The notes: generated by a model from the letters alone, not told the origin. Counted from the first letter of the stretch, positions 35,973 through 47,575 are shown. The stretch: 64,000 nucleotides of DNA from Linnemannia elongata (GCA_036320915.1 JAXBDG010000003.1:1798001-1862000); one strand, 5' to 3'. Numbers and translations: made by a program.

Positions 35973-38900
35973 CTAGAAGCGACCCATGGGGACATTGATG
36001 ACACCATGGTCAAAGAAGGCGCCTACAACTACCGTGCCATCCTCCCGACTCAAAGGAACAGACTCACGAATCCGCTCAACAAACGCAACCGCAGGACGAA
36101 TGACCACACTGATATGGGCCGGGTCCGCCCGCACCAACGATTGGTGTCCACTGGCGGACGTCTGCAATTGATTATTGGTCGTCGTCGTCGTCGAGGATCC
36201 GTTCAACAGCGCCGGGTTCTTCCATCCTGTGACGCCGTTCTGAGCTGCTTTCAAGTAACCCGGGATCAGGGGCACAGAATTAGCAGTCGCCGCAGCAGCC
36301 TTTTTGCTGCTACTGCTGCTTGTGCCAGTTCCAGTTCCAGTAGCAGCCCCATTGCTTCCGTTCTGAGCGGACGATGATCCAGATCCCTTGCCGTCCGGGT
36401 TAAGTGAGGCCATGGGATGGTTGGCAAGAACTTCCGCATACTTGTCCTGGATGAGTCCCGAGAACGCCAGTGAGGCACCCTGTTCGGTCATCTGGGCGTA
36501 CACCTGTGGCAAGGCTTTGCGCAAAGGCTCTGTTGCGAACACTCCAATCTCATTGTCGTACACCTTGCACAGTGATGATCCTCCAATCGAATCCGTAAAC
36601 TTGAACAATTGCTATAGTATATTTTTCACCCATACGAAATGAAGTGCCGTTAGTAATAACATCCTATAGCTCTACTGCCTCATATTCAGAAGCGACAACT
36701 CGTAGCTTACCCTGTTCTTGTCGCGGTTGGCCTTGCGTGACCGGAGGAGATCAGATCCAGAATCATGACCAGATCCACCCAAGAAGTTGTCCAGTCCATC
36801 TTCGCCCTGGTTGGTATCCATCAAGTAATCCGAGAGCAAACACCGGATTTCGGTCAACATGGGCGTCCAGACCTCCGCAAACGAGTACATCTTGACCCCT
36901 GCAAGACCCATCTCCTTTTGCTTCACATGATCACCCTCCACGCGCTATTCAACACCAAGAGACAATTCGAGGCCACATCAGTAAGCTTGCTCTGAGACGT
37001 TTCATATCGGATTAAGAGGAAAATAGCGCTCCTTACCCTCAAAAGTCGCTCTCCGGCAATCAAGACAGTGCTATGTCCTTGTGTGACACACTCCAACTTC
37101 GAGAAAAGGGTCCAAAAAAGATCCCTCAAGATCTCATTCTCGTTATTCTTGGTAGCCAAGTACTTTTCGTCATCCTCATCGTCAAAGTTCGAGTCCCGTG
37201 TGTTAATCGTCTTCAACGCAGCCGCGTTCCTCCTGAAAATTCGAGAGCGTATAAGGATAGAATAAGTTAGTCCCATGACCATTTCGCTACTCGCCAGTTC
37301 GTAGGCCTCAACCTCAAAAACGGGAAGGCCGAGCATTACCTCTCGTTGACTTCGCTGATGGTCTTGTCGATCAACTGATAAGTCTCCAGTGGAACTCGCT
37401 GTAAGATAGTCTATTCACAAGAGAGGAGTCGAAATAATTAGCTTTAGTTCCTTCCTGTCGATAAAGAAAGTCGGCAAACATCGAGAAACCACCTCACTTA
37501 CTACAATGGCGTCCTTGAACTTGCCGAGAATTCCAAGCGATTCGACCAAGATCTCGAGGTAGTAGGCCGAATCAACCTCTGGGTTGACTTCAAGGTCCTC
37601 AGTGATCTACAATTCAAACACAATATGATACAGTCAACCAACCGTAACTTTCATCTTTGACCAGCAGACGCGCTTAACGTGGGACGTCCTTCTAATATAC
37701 CATCTCGTCGTCCAATCTGACTTCGTTTCCTGGCTTGGATTTGGGTTGGAACCCTGCATTTCTCTTCAATCGATCGGATGAAAGGCTTCCCAGCTTGTCC
37801 TTGCCAAGTCTATCATTTAAAACAAGGTTCCTGCGTTAGAGGGATGACTTTCATGCGTTGTCAATGTAGGATACTGCATGTTGGTAAGTCTAAGGAAAAT
37901 TCCACCTACCCTTCAAATAACCCGCGCTCAGCCGAGGGTACTAAACGCAGCAGAAAAGAAACATAAGAAAACGTATTAGTAACTCATGTCTCGCCTTGGC
38001 AAAGTCAATTGGATCATAAAGCCTGTAAGTGTAAGGACATACATGCTTCCTGTCCAGTGGTATATGTAGCCCATCGACTGTCACAGTATGGGCTTTTGAG
38101 GTAAAGGTGGTTGTGGAGCTCCTCCATGAGCATCTCCGCCATGGACTACAAGTGGTCGTGTAGAAAAGCAATACATGTCAGTCTTCAACTCTACAGGTGT
38201 CCAACGACATTATCGCATGGAGAAGGTAGAGCAAGGTAGAGCAAGGTTTCGACTTACTTCAAGCTGCTCGTTCAAAAATCGCGTCAAGTCTGATAATGCG
38301 CCCACGGCAACCATCTCAGGCTTTGCAACGGTTTTGGATGCCGAGACCAACAGCTTGACAGCCGCCAAGAAATGCTTCTCGTGGATCAGAATCTCCAGTT
38401 TCTCGGGCACTTGCTTCAACTCCTCACTAAAAGAATGAGCAGATAGCCAGTAAAGTTAGATATTCCTGTCAAATTATTGACGCCAAAGAGGAAGAAAGAT
38501 TGGTAAATGGGAAGATCCTTACATCTCGTCGAGCATCTCAATCATATCCTTGTACTGCTGACTCTTGTTGTAAAGTTGCACAAGATCCGCGTGTCGCAAG
38601 CGCAGAGACTCCTTAGAGTTTTTAAGATCCATACGCAATTCCTTGACTCTGCTCTGTGAATCTGCGATACTGTCAATGACTCCGCCATATGTTCCAATCG
38701 AGGCGTTGAAACCCTGGTATGAACCTATGGAGATATGAACGAGAACGTTTGGTTATACACCTCCTTGAAATGCAAATCATGAAGACAAGTCAAGAGATCA
38801 CCCCTTCTCAAGGTAGTCTATTCGCTCTTCACCATCAACAACGGCCTTGAGTGCTCCTTCAATACTACGAAGGATCATGCAGAACATGTCATAGTCTTTT

Positions 38901-39347
38901 CCAAGTGAACTGCCATCCATCAGCTCTAGGGCCAATGGCACCGGATTGAACTATCGAAGAGAGTTGTGGTGTAAAAAGGGTCAGTGTGTCAGCTAAAAGG
39001 GGAGGTTCGCTCTCTCCTTGGAGGAATGTACACTGTTTCGCCAAGACGAATTCATCTCTCGCGTGCTTACATCCGGCTTGGTCATGAACTCCCATTCATC
39101 GTTTAGAAGGTCTATAAAGTACATGAGATGACGAGCAAAACAGGAGAAAGTTGTCAGTCTCAAGGGGGAGTATGAGCGAACAGTCCTTCGAAAGGAAAAG
39201 CGATGGCTGCAAGTCGGGAGGTCATGCTCTGTTTTCAGGGCAAGAGAGAGAAAAAAAAATGCTGTTTCTACCTCGAATGTCGATGGTGCTGGGGTCTGCA
39301 ACTTGGTTGTATTGGTCGTGCCACTGGTAGTCGTCGTGGCGGTCCAT
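35973..39347 (-). CDS. SEC8: Exocyst subunit Sec8 (EXOC4), C-terminally short
   Basis: Subunit of the exocyst, which tethers secretory vesicles to the plasma membrane. Thirteen exons: 39347-39272, 39111-39071, 38950-38833, 38724-38523, 38426-38258, 38145-38043, 37940-37910, 37809-37701, 37606-37502, 37410-37340, 37232-37037, 36944-36711 and 36611-35973, giving 697 residues. Family features: YQGFNASIGTY, MLDEIEELKQVPEKLE (human LLDEIENIKQVPQKLE), VGALSDL and EELHNHLYLKS in the N-terminal coiled-coil part; FWTLFSKLECVTQGH, FAEVWTPMLTEI and the RPAVAFVERI segment in the middle. The protein ends soon after this point with NVPMGRF, whereas relatives have about 970-1,070 residues, so the C-terminal helical bundles are absent. 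Only 154 bases separate its stop from that of SEC24, leaving no room for the rest. The donor of exon 3 is uncertain: the obvious coding extension to about 38,802 has no in-frame GT-AG partner. Confidence 0.85.
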
Positions 39348-40281
39348 GATGTCTTTTTGTGTGAAGAAATGTCAGATGGCACCGAAATGGGTGACAACTT
39401 GTAAAAGCGGGAGTGACTGCCACTCAAATGAATTTCACTCGAACATTGTAAGGCGAAGCACACGCGAAAAAAGACATGTTCGTAAGTCTATGGGCAAGCG
39501 ATGAGCGAAAGTGTACAAAGAAGATCTCTAGGTTTCTTTATTCATGGTTCTTCAAAAGTATATGTACAATGAGTAATGCGAAAAAAAGAAGACTTGCAAG
39601 GGAATTGACTGGCAGTAAGAAGAGCAAAAAGAAAAGAAAGAAAGAAAGAAAGAAAAGTATAGAAACGACAGACAGTGAACCTTCAATCCTCATCTTCGCA
39701 CCCTCTCTTTGTACAACTCGTTCTCCGAGGATATTTTTGTCCGCTGCTAGAAAAAACACAAACCAAACGGAGAAAGGAGATAGGTGAGAGGAAAAAATAT
39801 GAACAATTGGAAAGAAAGACATAGGATAAGGAAAAGGAAGTGTGTTCCATAAAAGAACGAAGTACCACCTCTCCTGAAGCAACCACAAGCAATCCGCCCG
39901 AGTGGAAGAGAAAATAAGAGTAAGAAAAAGAAAAAAAGAGAAAAGAAAAAGAAAAAAGAAAAAAACCAAATTACAAATGTACAGGGACATGCCAAACAAT
40001 GATAAGCGACGATACCATCTGGAACTAGCCAAGGATGAATACCGAGAAAGAAAAAATTAAACAAAATAGAAGAAAAAAGGAACGAAGGACGTGCTATGGG
40101 TCCAAAGACCCCGACGATGATCGATGCTGCAACCGCAACAAAGCAGCCACTCGATCATCGTTAAACTGAATGAAAGCAAGGGTAGGAGTGGAGCAACTGA
40201 ACAAAAATGGGTATGTGGGCGAAAAGTAAAAAAAATAAGTGAAGGTAGTTTTCAAAGGTCTGAAGTTCCGTCGAGGGACTT
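39348..40281. other. Intergenic region between SEC8 and CNOT9
   Basis: About 930 bases with AT- and purine-rich low-complexity sequence (AAAGAAAGAAAG near 39,635; AAAAGAAAAAGAAAA near 39,930). It should hold the SEC8 promoter on its left and the CNOT9 3' end on its right. No gene is seen. Confidence 0.55.
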
Positions 40282-42039
40282 TCAGTTGGCGGGACCATTG
40301 TCGGACAGGTTGAAGATGAGCTGGGACAAGCATCGCTTGGTGTTGATATCGTCTTTCAATGCCTGGGCAAAAGTTGCATCCCTCAATGGCTCAGGAAGAC
40401 ACTGGCGCAAGGCTTCGCGAGCCCTATCAAAAGGCAAGGAGTGTAATGAATGAACAGTCAAAAATCAGATCATTTGATCCAGTGTAACTCAAGCTCGCAT
40501 AGAATTGTTGATGGGTAGGTACCTGGGGTTATCCGAGAGACGAAGGTAGCACTTGACAACGTGTTTCAACAAACGGACGGCAAGGGTATCGACTAACTGG
40601 TGCACCATGTTACTCAAGACGGTTCCGACTGCATAAAATCGCTCGTATGTCTGACAGATGTACGCGAGACCCATGTCATCCAGAAGAATTCTCTGGACAA
40701 TGAAAATGGCAACCTAAGGAACGATAATACAAACAAGAGGGGTCAGCTTAAATGATATGCAGAAGTGCATCCATCTATGCATTAACATGACTAATCCTAG
40801 CTTCCTTACAGTTTTAGAGAGCTCGCTTCCAGTCTCCATAATGCGAAGGCATAGGGGGATGATTTCGGTCGAGAGGAGGAAAGTAATGACCTCGGTATTG
40901 TCATTCTAACGTACAGTAAAAATTGGACAAAAATGCGCGATGTGGGTGAGTAAAAGGGGGCGAAGTTACTATGTCGTATCCAGGGGCTAGTATAACAAAA
41001 TTTATGCACATGCACACGATGGACAACAAACGGAGTAGTGTCCAAACCCACCTTGACAAGAGCACCAATGACACCCAAGCTAGTCAGGCGAAGGTACTCG
41101 AATGGTCTAGTCTTGCTTGTCGTGTTGAGGAAAGGATACAAGAACAAGGGAATGTGGGCTAAGAGAATAATGAAAAGGAAGGAGAGAATGTGTGAACAAG
41201 CCTGGGTAACGGACATAAGACTCAGTTGTAAGCCTGACTCGGGAGGAAAACCAAGATAAAAAAGGATGCATACCATTCAGGAACATCCCCCTGGTCTCGG
41301 GGTGACTGGCAACACATTGCAAGAGCGCCAAAGCATTACAGACACGGTTGGAGGCATGGGCAGTCAGTCCAGAAGGCGCTAGCAAGGGATACACGGACAC
41401 GATTTCCTGGAGAAGGGCAGACATGACACCTATGGAGCGAAAACGAGCAAAAAATAATATATGACGGTTGAGTGGACACGTCATGAAGAAGGTGATCTGT
41501 CGGGCTCACGTTAACATTCCTTGGTTGGTCGTTTGATTGTTTCTCGTCTTCTTACCATAAGAGTGCCAGAGAACCAATGCCAGCTCTTCAAACTGCTCGC
41601 GTTTCTTGCTCAACTCCAAGAGGGCCTGCTCGCGGTTGACGGGGTGGGTGAGTTCAAGGATTAGGTGATAGATTTTTTCATCCTCGATGCTTGACAGGCG
41701 ATACTGCTGCTGCTGTTGCTGCTGTTGCTGCTGTTGGGCTTGCTGTTGCTGGGCTTGCTGATGCTGTTGCTGTTGAGCCTGGGCTTGTGCCTGGGCCTGA
41801 GCTTGAGCTTGAGCTTGAGCTTGAGCTTGAGCCTGAGCCTGGGCTTGTTGTTGATGCTGCTGTTGTTGTTGCTGCTGCTGCTGTTGTTGTTGTTGCTGTT
41901 GCTGTTGCTGTTGATGAAGCTGCTGCTGCTGGAGTTGCATGGCGAGCTGGTTGTTGTTCATGCCGTTCATCCCTCCAGACGAGTAGAAGCGATCGTTCGG
42001 ACCGGCCCTTGCTCCTTGATGCATGTACATGGAGTTCAT
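40282..42039 (-). CDS. CAF40: CCR4-NOT complex subunit CNOT9/Caf40 (Rcd1)
   Basis: Armadillo-repeat subunit of the CCR4-NOT deadenylase complex, which binds adaptor peptides and helps mRNA decay. 391 residues in seven exons: 42039-41556, 41429-41274, 41158-41052, 40905-40810, 40713-40523 and 40423-40282, with the last two separated by a short intron. The exons listed sum to 1,176 bases. After a short Met/Asn-rich start there is a Gln tract with an internal run of about a dozen Gln-Ala pairs (residues about 36-118). The conserved core begins at [15 protein letters not shown], then [65 protein letters not shown] and the end NLSDNGPAN. The core is near-complete. Yeast Caf40 also has a Gln-rich N-terminus; the human protein is about 299 residues and lacks it. 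Six coding exons are listed here; the count of seven in some relatives is not needed. Confidence 0.95.
41703..41934. repeat. CTG/TTG trinucleotide and GCTTGA hexanucleotide tract (coding)
   Basis: On the plus strand CTG and TTG triplets flank tandem GCTTGA/GCCTGA hexamers (about 41,778-41,848). On the minus strand they encode the Gln and Gln-Ala tracts of CNOT9. Confidence 0.9.
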
Positions 42040-42246
42040 TCAGGTGGATGTTTGTTATATGGATGAGTGGGGTGATGGAGTGATGAGAGGTAAAGATAAA
42101 AAAAAGGAGAACAGGAGGATGGGAAGGAGAGGTCGCGGTCGTTGGAGGGAAAGCAAATGGTGATCAGCAAGGTTTAGGCCCATTTGGGAGGACATGGTTA
42201 ACAGTCACCGAACATCATGTTATCGCCTGAGTTGCGTTGCACTACT

Positions 42247-43122
42247 TTAATTATTTGAGGTGGAGATTCCCACCACGCCAGTTTCGTCTATCTTGTACCA
42301 ACAGTGCCCAGGCTGTGACGGGTCGCTACTCCTGTTATGACCACTCCACGGGGCAAAAACAACAGAGAGAGTACGAGGTGGCTCCCGTGAAGCTGACTGG
42401 GCGTATCCGTCCGTCTCATAAGGGTCCGGTAGTCTTGTACGCTGAAGAACCAGGCGAGCATTAATTGTGTTCTCCCACACCAGGCCTAACGCTGGTTTCT
42501 TCATCTTACCAGTTTCGTAGAAAGCCGGTGGGAAATCCCGTGTCTGTAGTAATGGGCGAAACGACAACGGTGGCGGATGAAATGTCGAATCGGCTGCGAT
42601 GACGTCTGTCACTTGATTTACACATACGACCGCCAATCCATATTGATCCGCCAAGGTCCGTAAGCGGAGACCAATCTCACAGATATCGGCGCTCCTCTGA
42701 AGAATACTCGATCGAAATCCTGCCTTTGATCCTTGGTTCCCGGCCTGATCCGGGGCAGAGTTCCCGACGGTCAGTTCGCTCCGAAAGTTGTTGGTGATAG
42801 AATCGATGATGATCAACTTGATGGGCTTCTTTCGTAATACTGATGGCTGCTCCTCTTCCTGGTTTTCCTCCTTGCCGTCGTCGTCTTCTTGGTTCAAATA
42901 TGTGTCGTGGACAAGTATGGGCAGCTGATAGTTGAAGATGTGCAACTGGGTCTCCTGATCCGCCATGGAGTCGTAATAGATGTTCTCGCGAATGATATCC
43001 GCATTCATATCCGGAACATCATCCCGGTGTTTCTCCACAAACTGGCTGATCATTGACTCTAATCGATTGTAGGGAAACTTTCCTTCAGTAGACAGCCATA
43101 CCACTGCTATATGGTCGAACGC

Positions 43123-43166
<44 letters not shown>

Positions 43167-43895
43167 AATGTTAGCCTTTAACGCCACCATTTTGACATTT
43201 CATGCCAGAAAATAAGTGGCAAAGATACCTACAGCCATCAAGGCCTCCCATACTCTCCGGAAGCTGTACGGTCAGGCACAGTTGTAGGCACAATTGAGTC
43301 TTGCCGACAGCACTTCATGAACATGGTACGAAAAGACAGGTTAGTTTGAGCTCAACACCAAAAAGTCATTACGATCTAAAGCACACCACGAAAGTCTCTG
43401 AAACCCACCTCTCGCCGGCGATCTCTGTGATTGTGCGTGTCATTATACCCTTGCCTCCAACAGCAGCGTCAAGCACAGGGTCGCCAAGGGACAACCAACT
43501 CTCGTCTTGAAGCAAGTCATGAGCACTCCCGTATGCAATCTTATTCTCAAAGATATGAGCCGCTGCTTGATCGTAGGCAAAGGCAAACTCGCTCGGTGTA
43601 AGATTCACGAGGCGGTCGTAGCCTCCACTGGAGACTCCCTTGGCGACTTGTTGACGTTTATACCGGGCAGAAGGGATATCGTTGGATAGACCTGGGGGTG
43701 TGTACAAGAGCAAATCCTCGACTGTGTCCAACGAGGCTGCGCCCAATAAAAAAGTGTCAAAGTAATCTCGTCAGACATTTTCGAGGGAACATGGGTCGCG
43801 CTTTTTTTGTCGAGCGCAGGTGCAACACTCTCCTTACCCTTTATTAAGATGTCTTTGACGGAAGTGGGCAGACCGAGGACGTTGATGGAGGTCAT
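42247..43895 (-). CDS. RAD51 paralogue, XRCC3/Rad57-like
   Basis: Predicted recombination mediator that helps Rad51 filament formation in double-strand break repair. 441 residues; exons 43895-43838, 43736-43409, 43312-43233 and 43106-42247. Walker A is GESAVGKT at about residues 127-134, split by an intron just before the serine; it is preceded by LSLGDPVLDAAVGGKGI and followed by LCLQLCLTVQLPESMGGLDG, as in XRCC3. Next come VVWLSTEGKFPYNRLE, Walker B LIIIDSITNNFRSE, and VVCVNQVTD. The C-terminus has LGLVWENTINARLVLQRT and GVVGIS. A Glu/Asp-rich insert near residues 215-240 enlarges the ATPase domain, and the protein is longer than human XRCC3 (346). XRCC3 and Rad57 are counterparts, so the name is a family call. 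Its start is 308 bases from the divergent ENOPH1 start. One intron carries a 37-base homopolymer. Confidence 0.9.
43128..43164. repeat. 37-base A/T homopolymer inside an intron
   Basis: A run on the plus strand, poly-T in the sense of the RAD51-paralogue gene, within intron 3 (43232-43107). Confidence 0.9.
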
Positions 43896-44203
43896 GAGCG
43901 GGTGTGTAAACGGACATTCATTGAGGGAAGAGAGTTGACTGAAAGACAAGAATAGGCATGAAAATGAAAACAATGCCACAGTCAAGGAAACGGAAAACGG
44001 CAAGGTCACGTGCATTTATGCTTCTCCTTCACCATTTCGTGCCCATGGGTCGACTTCCTTTTGTTCTTCTTCTCTCCTTCTTCATTCCTTTTCTCTTTTC
44101 CAAACATCACCTCCCCTCTCTTCTCAACGCTTTCATCCTCTCCTCTCCCACTACTCACTTCACACCAACGCTTTGCTTTTCACACCCTTGTTGCACACTC
44201 ACC
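43896..44203. promoter_or_regulatory. Bidirectional promoter between the RAD51 paralogue and ENOPH1
   Basis: 308 bases between divergent start codons. The right half is strongly C/T-rich (ENOPH1 leader). No TATA element is obvious. Confidence 0.45.
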
Positions 44204-46046
44204 ATGGTCTTGACTCGTTCGCGATCTAACAACCAGGGTAACGCTGCTCCTGCCCCAGTCCCAGCTCCCAAGAAAACTACCCCTGCAACTAAGCGCAAGG
44301 CGGCCGCCTCGGCTGCCCCTGACCCCAAGGCCACCAAGACCGACTCTACTCCCGACATTTCGGCCGCCAAAGAAGCACAGGCAACACCAGCAGAAGCAAC
44401 CTCCGCACCTGTTGAAACAGTGCCTGTCCCTGCTGCTGCAGTTATTGCTCCGGCTGACGCGCCAGCTCCGATCCCCGCAGCCGCTGCTACCACGGAAACA
44501 TTAGAGCCCGTTAAGGTCCCCACACCGCCTCCTGCGCTTGCAGCTCCAGAGACGTCGACCATCCCAGCGCCTGTCGAATTGCCTATTGTTGCTGCCGCCG
44601 AGCCTGTGATCGCCTCGTCCGAGGAGCCAACTGTACACCACGTCATCCACCCGTACGATGTCGTTGTCTCAGACATTGAGGGCACTACCACGCCAATTGT
44701 TTTTGTCAAGGAGAACTTGGTATGTGTTATGCTACTGAGTGTGTTTTGTTTGCGTTCGACTTCGTTGCTTGTTGTCGTGGTTTTTTGTTTGAGGAAAGGG
44801 GGGGCACTGACCTGTATGTTTCCCACATCCTGTGCTCCCGTATTTTTTTCCCAACGACGCGCTTTTTTTTGCGACCTATTTTGGAGAGACGATTAATTTA
44901 TTCGATACGGCTGATTGCCCACACTGTTCTTGAAACGAACCATCTTAATTTTGTCTGTTTACTTTTGTCTCATAAGTTCCCATATGTTACCTCTAAGTTG
45001 GCCGAGTTCCTCCAGAGAAACTGGACCAGTGAGGAAATGAAGTCTGCCGTTGAGGCCCTTCGTATTCAGGTGAGAAAGGAGGCCACGCAAAAGGTCACTG
45101 ATTTAACACCATCTGGTGATGTACTGTCAATGCACCCGCCTCAGACTTACCCCGCATACATTCCTTTTCACATTATTGATAGGCTGCTAAGGATGTTGCT
45201 GACGGTGTCGCTGATGCCACCTCAATTACCACGGAATCTGCCGAGGTGTAAGTTCGACAGAAACTGTGCTTATTGGTCTCTTTATTGAAGACCTTTTCCA
45301 CTTAACGGCAGTCTAACGCGAACAACTTTTGAAAACATAGTTCTGCTGAAAAGGTCCAGCAGGATGTGATTGCATCCATTGGCTGGCAAATGAAGGCTGA
45401 CCGCAAGATTGGAGCTCTAAAGGCCTTTCAGGGATATATGTGGAGAGAAGGATATACCAACGGTGACTTGAAGGGAGCGTAAGTAAAAGACCCAAGAATT
45501 GGTGGCCAATGCGCACACTGAACTTTCTTTTTCATAGTGTCCTAGACAACAGATATTAACCTATTCCATTCAACCTCGTGTTTAATGTCTATAGTCTTTA
45601 TGAGGATGTCATTCCTGCATTTGACCATTGGAAGGCCGAGGGCAAGAAGCTGTACATTTACTCTTCTGGCAGCATCGCGGCCCAAAAGCTGCTTTTTGGA
45701 TTCTCGGAAAAAGGCGATCTCCTCCATGTAAGCTCTTCTTGTTCATTTTGTAAAACAACGTGGCAACGTTTGTAAGATTAAAACGAGTAAATTATTGACG
45801 CACTTTTCTTTTCTTTTGTTGACAAACGCTACTCATATAGTACTTTTCTGGCCATTATGATACCACCATTGGACTGAAGGTTGACGCCGAGAGCTACACC
45901 AAAATTGCTGCTGACATTGGCCTTAACCCCGCGCGTATTCTTTTCTTGTCCGATAATATCCATGGTAAGTTCAGTCCTTGTTGTTATCGACTTGAAGAAA
46001 CTGCTGTTTGCTGAGATGATCATAGTAAACAAACTCCTTACACTTT

Positions 46047-46077
<31 letters not shown>

Positions 46078-46217
46078 GGCTAGAAATCGTGGCTGCTAAG
46101 AAGGCTGGCTTTCAGACTGTCATCACTGATCGCCCCGGCAACGCCCCTCTCACTGCTGAGGAGCGCGATGGCAACATTGTGGTCAAGTCATTCTTGGATA
46201 TTCCCAAGCCGCAATAA
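44204..46217 (+). CDS. ENOPH1: Enolase-phosphatase E1 (methionine salvage) with long N-terminal extension
   Basis: Bifunctional HAD-family enzyme that enolises and dephosphorylates 2,3-diketo-5-methylthiopentyl-1-phosphate in the methionine salvage pathway. 400 residues; exons 44204-44719, 44977-45069, 45183-45247, 45341-45478, 45595-45727, 45841-45964 and 46084-46217. The HAD nucleophile motif is [10 protein letters not shown], with Asp near residue 157 and Glu 159. The insert [16 protein letters not shown] follows, then [27 protein letters not shown], motif [26 protein letters not shown], and motif [24 protein letters not shown]. Relatives are about 230-260 residues. Here about 150 residues precede the catalytic domain, dominated by Ala, Pro, Thr and Val with a basic [12 protein letters not shown] patch. 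This extension looks disordered; the basic patch could be a nuclear signal. Intron 6 ends with a 29-base poly-T and GGCTAG. Confidence 0.95.
46049..46077. repeat. 29-base poly-T run forming an intron polypyrimidine tract
   Basis: Uninterrupted T run directly before the GGCTAG acceptor of ENOPH1 intron 6. Confidence 0.9.
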
Positions 46218-46664
46218 GGCTGTACCTAGATCATATCACCCTGTTATCATTGATAGTGTCAACGCCGTCCGTCAAACATAAGCATAATAAAACCTATTGT
46301 CAATAACTGCTGGCTCTCACATTTCTTTCCCCTGACCGTCTCTTATCCCCTAGACAGCAAATGGAGAACACTCACACACAGGCGTCCTCTATCACAAGCC
46401 AGCAGACACCAACCCCCTGGCATCTTTAACCGTGAGCTACGTTTAGATAATAACACCCTTCCTCCTCGTCAATGGGATGATTCAGAAAATATCAACTACT
46501 TTCGTTTCACACACTATCAGCGATAACCTTAATTGTCTCGGCCCGTTGACTGGTCGCGAGCAATCAGAGGTACTCCCTTTTGTTAACACGGATATCAACT
46601 GTTAGTAAACTCGTATCAGCCTTTTCCCCCTTCGCAATCTCAGCGTCGCATGGCAGGACCTTGT

Positions 46665-46702
<38 letters not shown>

Positions 46703-47575
46703 CTCTGTGTCAAGACACTCACATACACGCGTCAACAACGATCAAAAGCAACTGCCAATCAATCTTTTCACAATTTCATTAATAATCCCATGCACACGCG
46801 ACAACAGACAACAGAGAGAAATTAATTATGTTGTATGGTGTGTTTACAGTTGTCACGCTGCAAAAGAAGAAGCGTGCATTAGCAAATGCCACTCATATTC
46901 ATGTCAAAAAGAGCAACGTCAGTAGAGTAATTCGTAATGTTGACCTCTCTTCGTACATTCGGTGATCATTTTATCAGGATTGACCTTTCCTTTTTCCTTG
47001 ACAAAAAAAAGTAGCAACATGCCTTTGTGCCAACGCACACGCGTCAACAAAAACGTAAAAAACATATGAATCTTCCTGTTGTTCACATAGGTGCCGATCA
47101 ACGAAAAGTAAAGTTGTCTTCCACCATTACCACTCTCGTCTGCATCCCGTAAAGCGCGCCAACATGAGATAAACAATTCCAGACCCTCTTTCAGTTGACG
47201 ATCACTTCCTCTGGCTTGAACTATACCTTTCCTGAACAAAAACGACAGCGAAACGCTTTGTTGTTGATACCCACACCCTTGTCAACAAAGAAAGGAAAAA
47301 ATAATCGACCTTTCTTTTGTCTGTCCGAAGCTGTGAAGAAACAAAAAAAATAAATGGAAACGGCCCTCACCGTTGACGCTCGCGTACTCATGCGCGTCCA
47401 CAAGAAAAAATGTGGTGCCGCCAGTATTTCTTACTTAAATGGGCAGCCTTTCAGTTAACCGTCAGCAGCTTTCAGATAACAAAATAAAGGTAACGCCTCA
47501 CCATTGCCACCAACATGCGCATCAAAAAGAGTACATTGCACTTACCAAAGATCCACCGAAAGAAAAAGGAATATT
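46218..47575. other. Intergenic region, no gene recognised
   Basis: After an AATAAA signal for ENOPH1 near 46,286 I see no coding sequence. A GA dinucleotide tract lies at about 46,665-46,697. From about 46,910 to 47,570 the sequence is richer in short CAAC/GTTG-type motifs and may be repeat-derived, but I find no open frame or terminal structure for it. Confidence 0.55.

Noticed and set aside
41691..42083. Open frames opposite the CNOT9 Gln tract (poly-Leu and poly-Ala/Val)
   Set aside because: They are the antisense reading of CAG-type repeats and have no independent support.
42247..43895. Rad51 or Dmc1 recombinase
   Set aside because: The sequence around Walker A (ESAVGKTQLCLQLCL, then MGGLDG) and the C-terminus resemble XRCC3/Rad57, and the Rad51 core signature is absent.
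44155..44826. Long antisense frame over the start of ENOPH1
   Set aside because: Alanine/glycine/valine-rich mirror of the low-complexity N-terminal extension; no family features.
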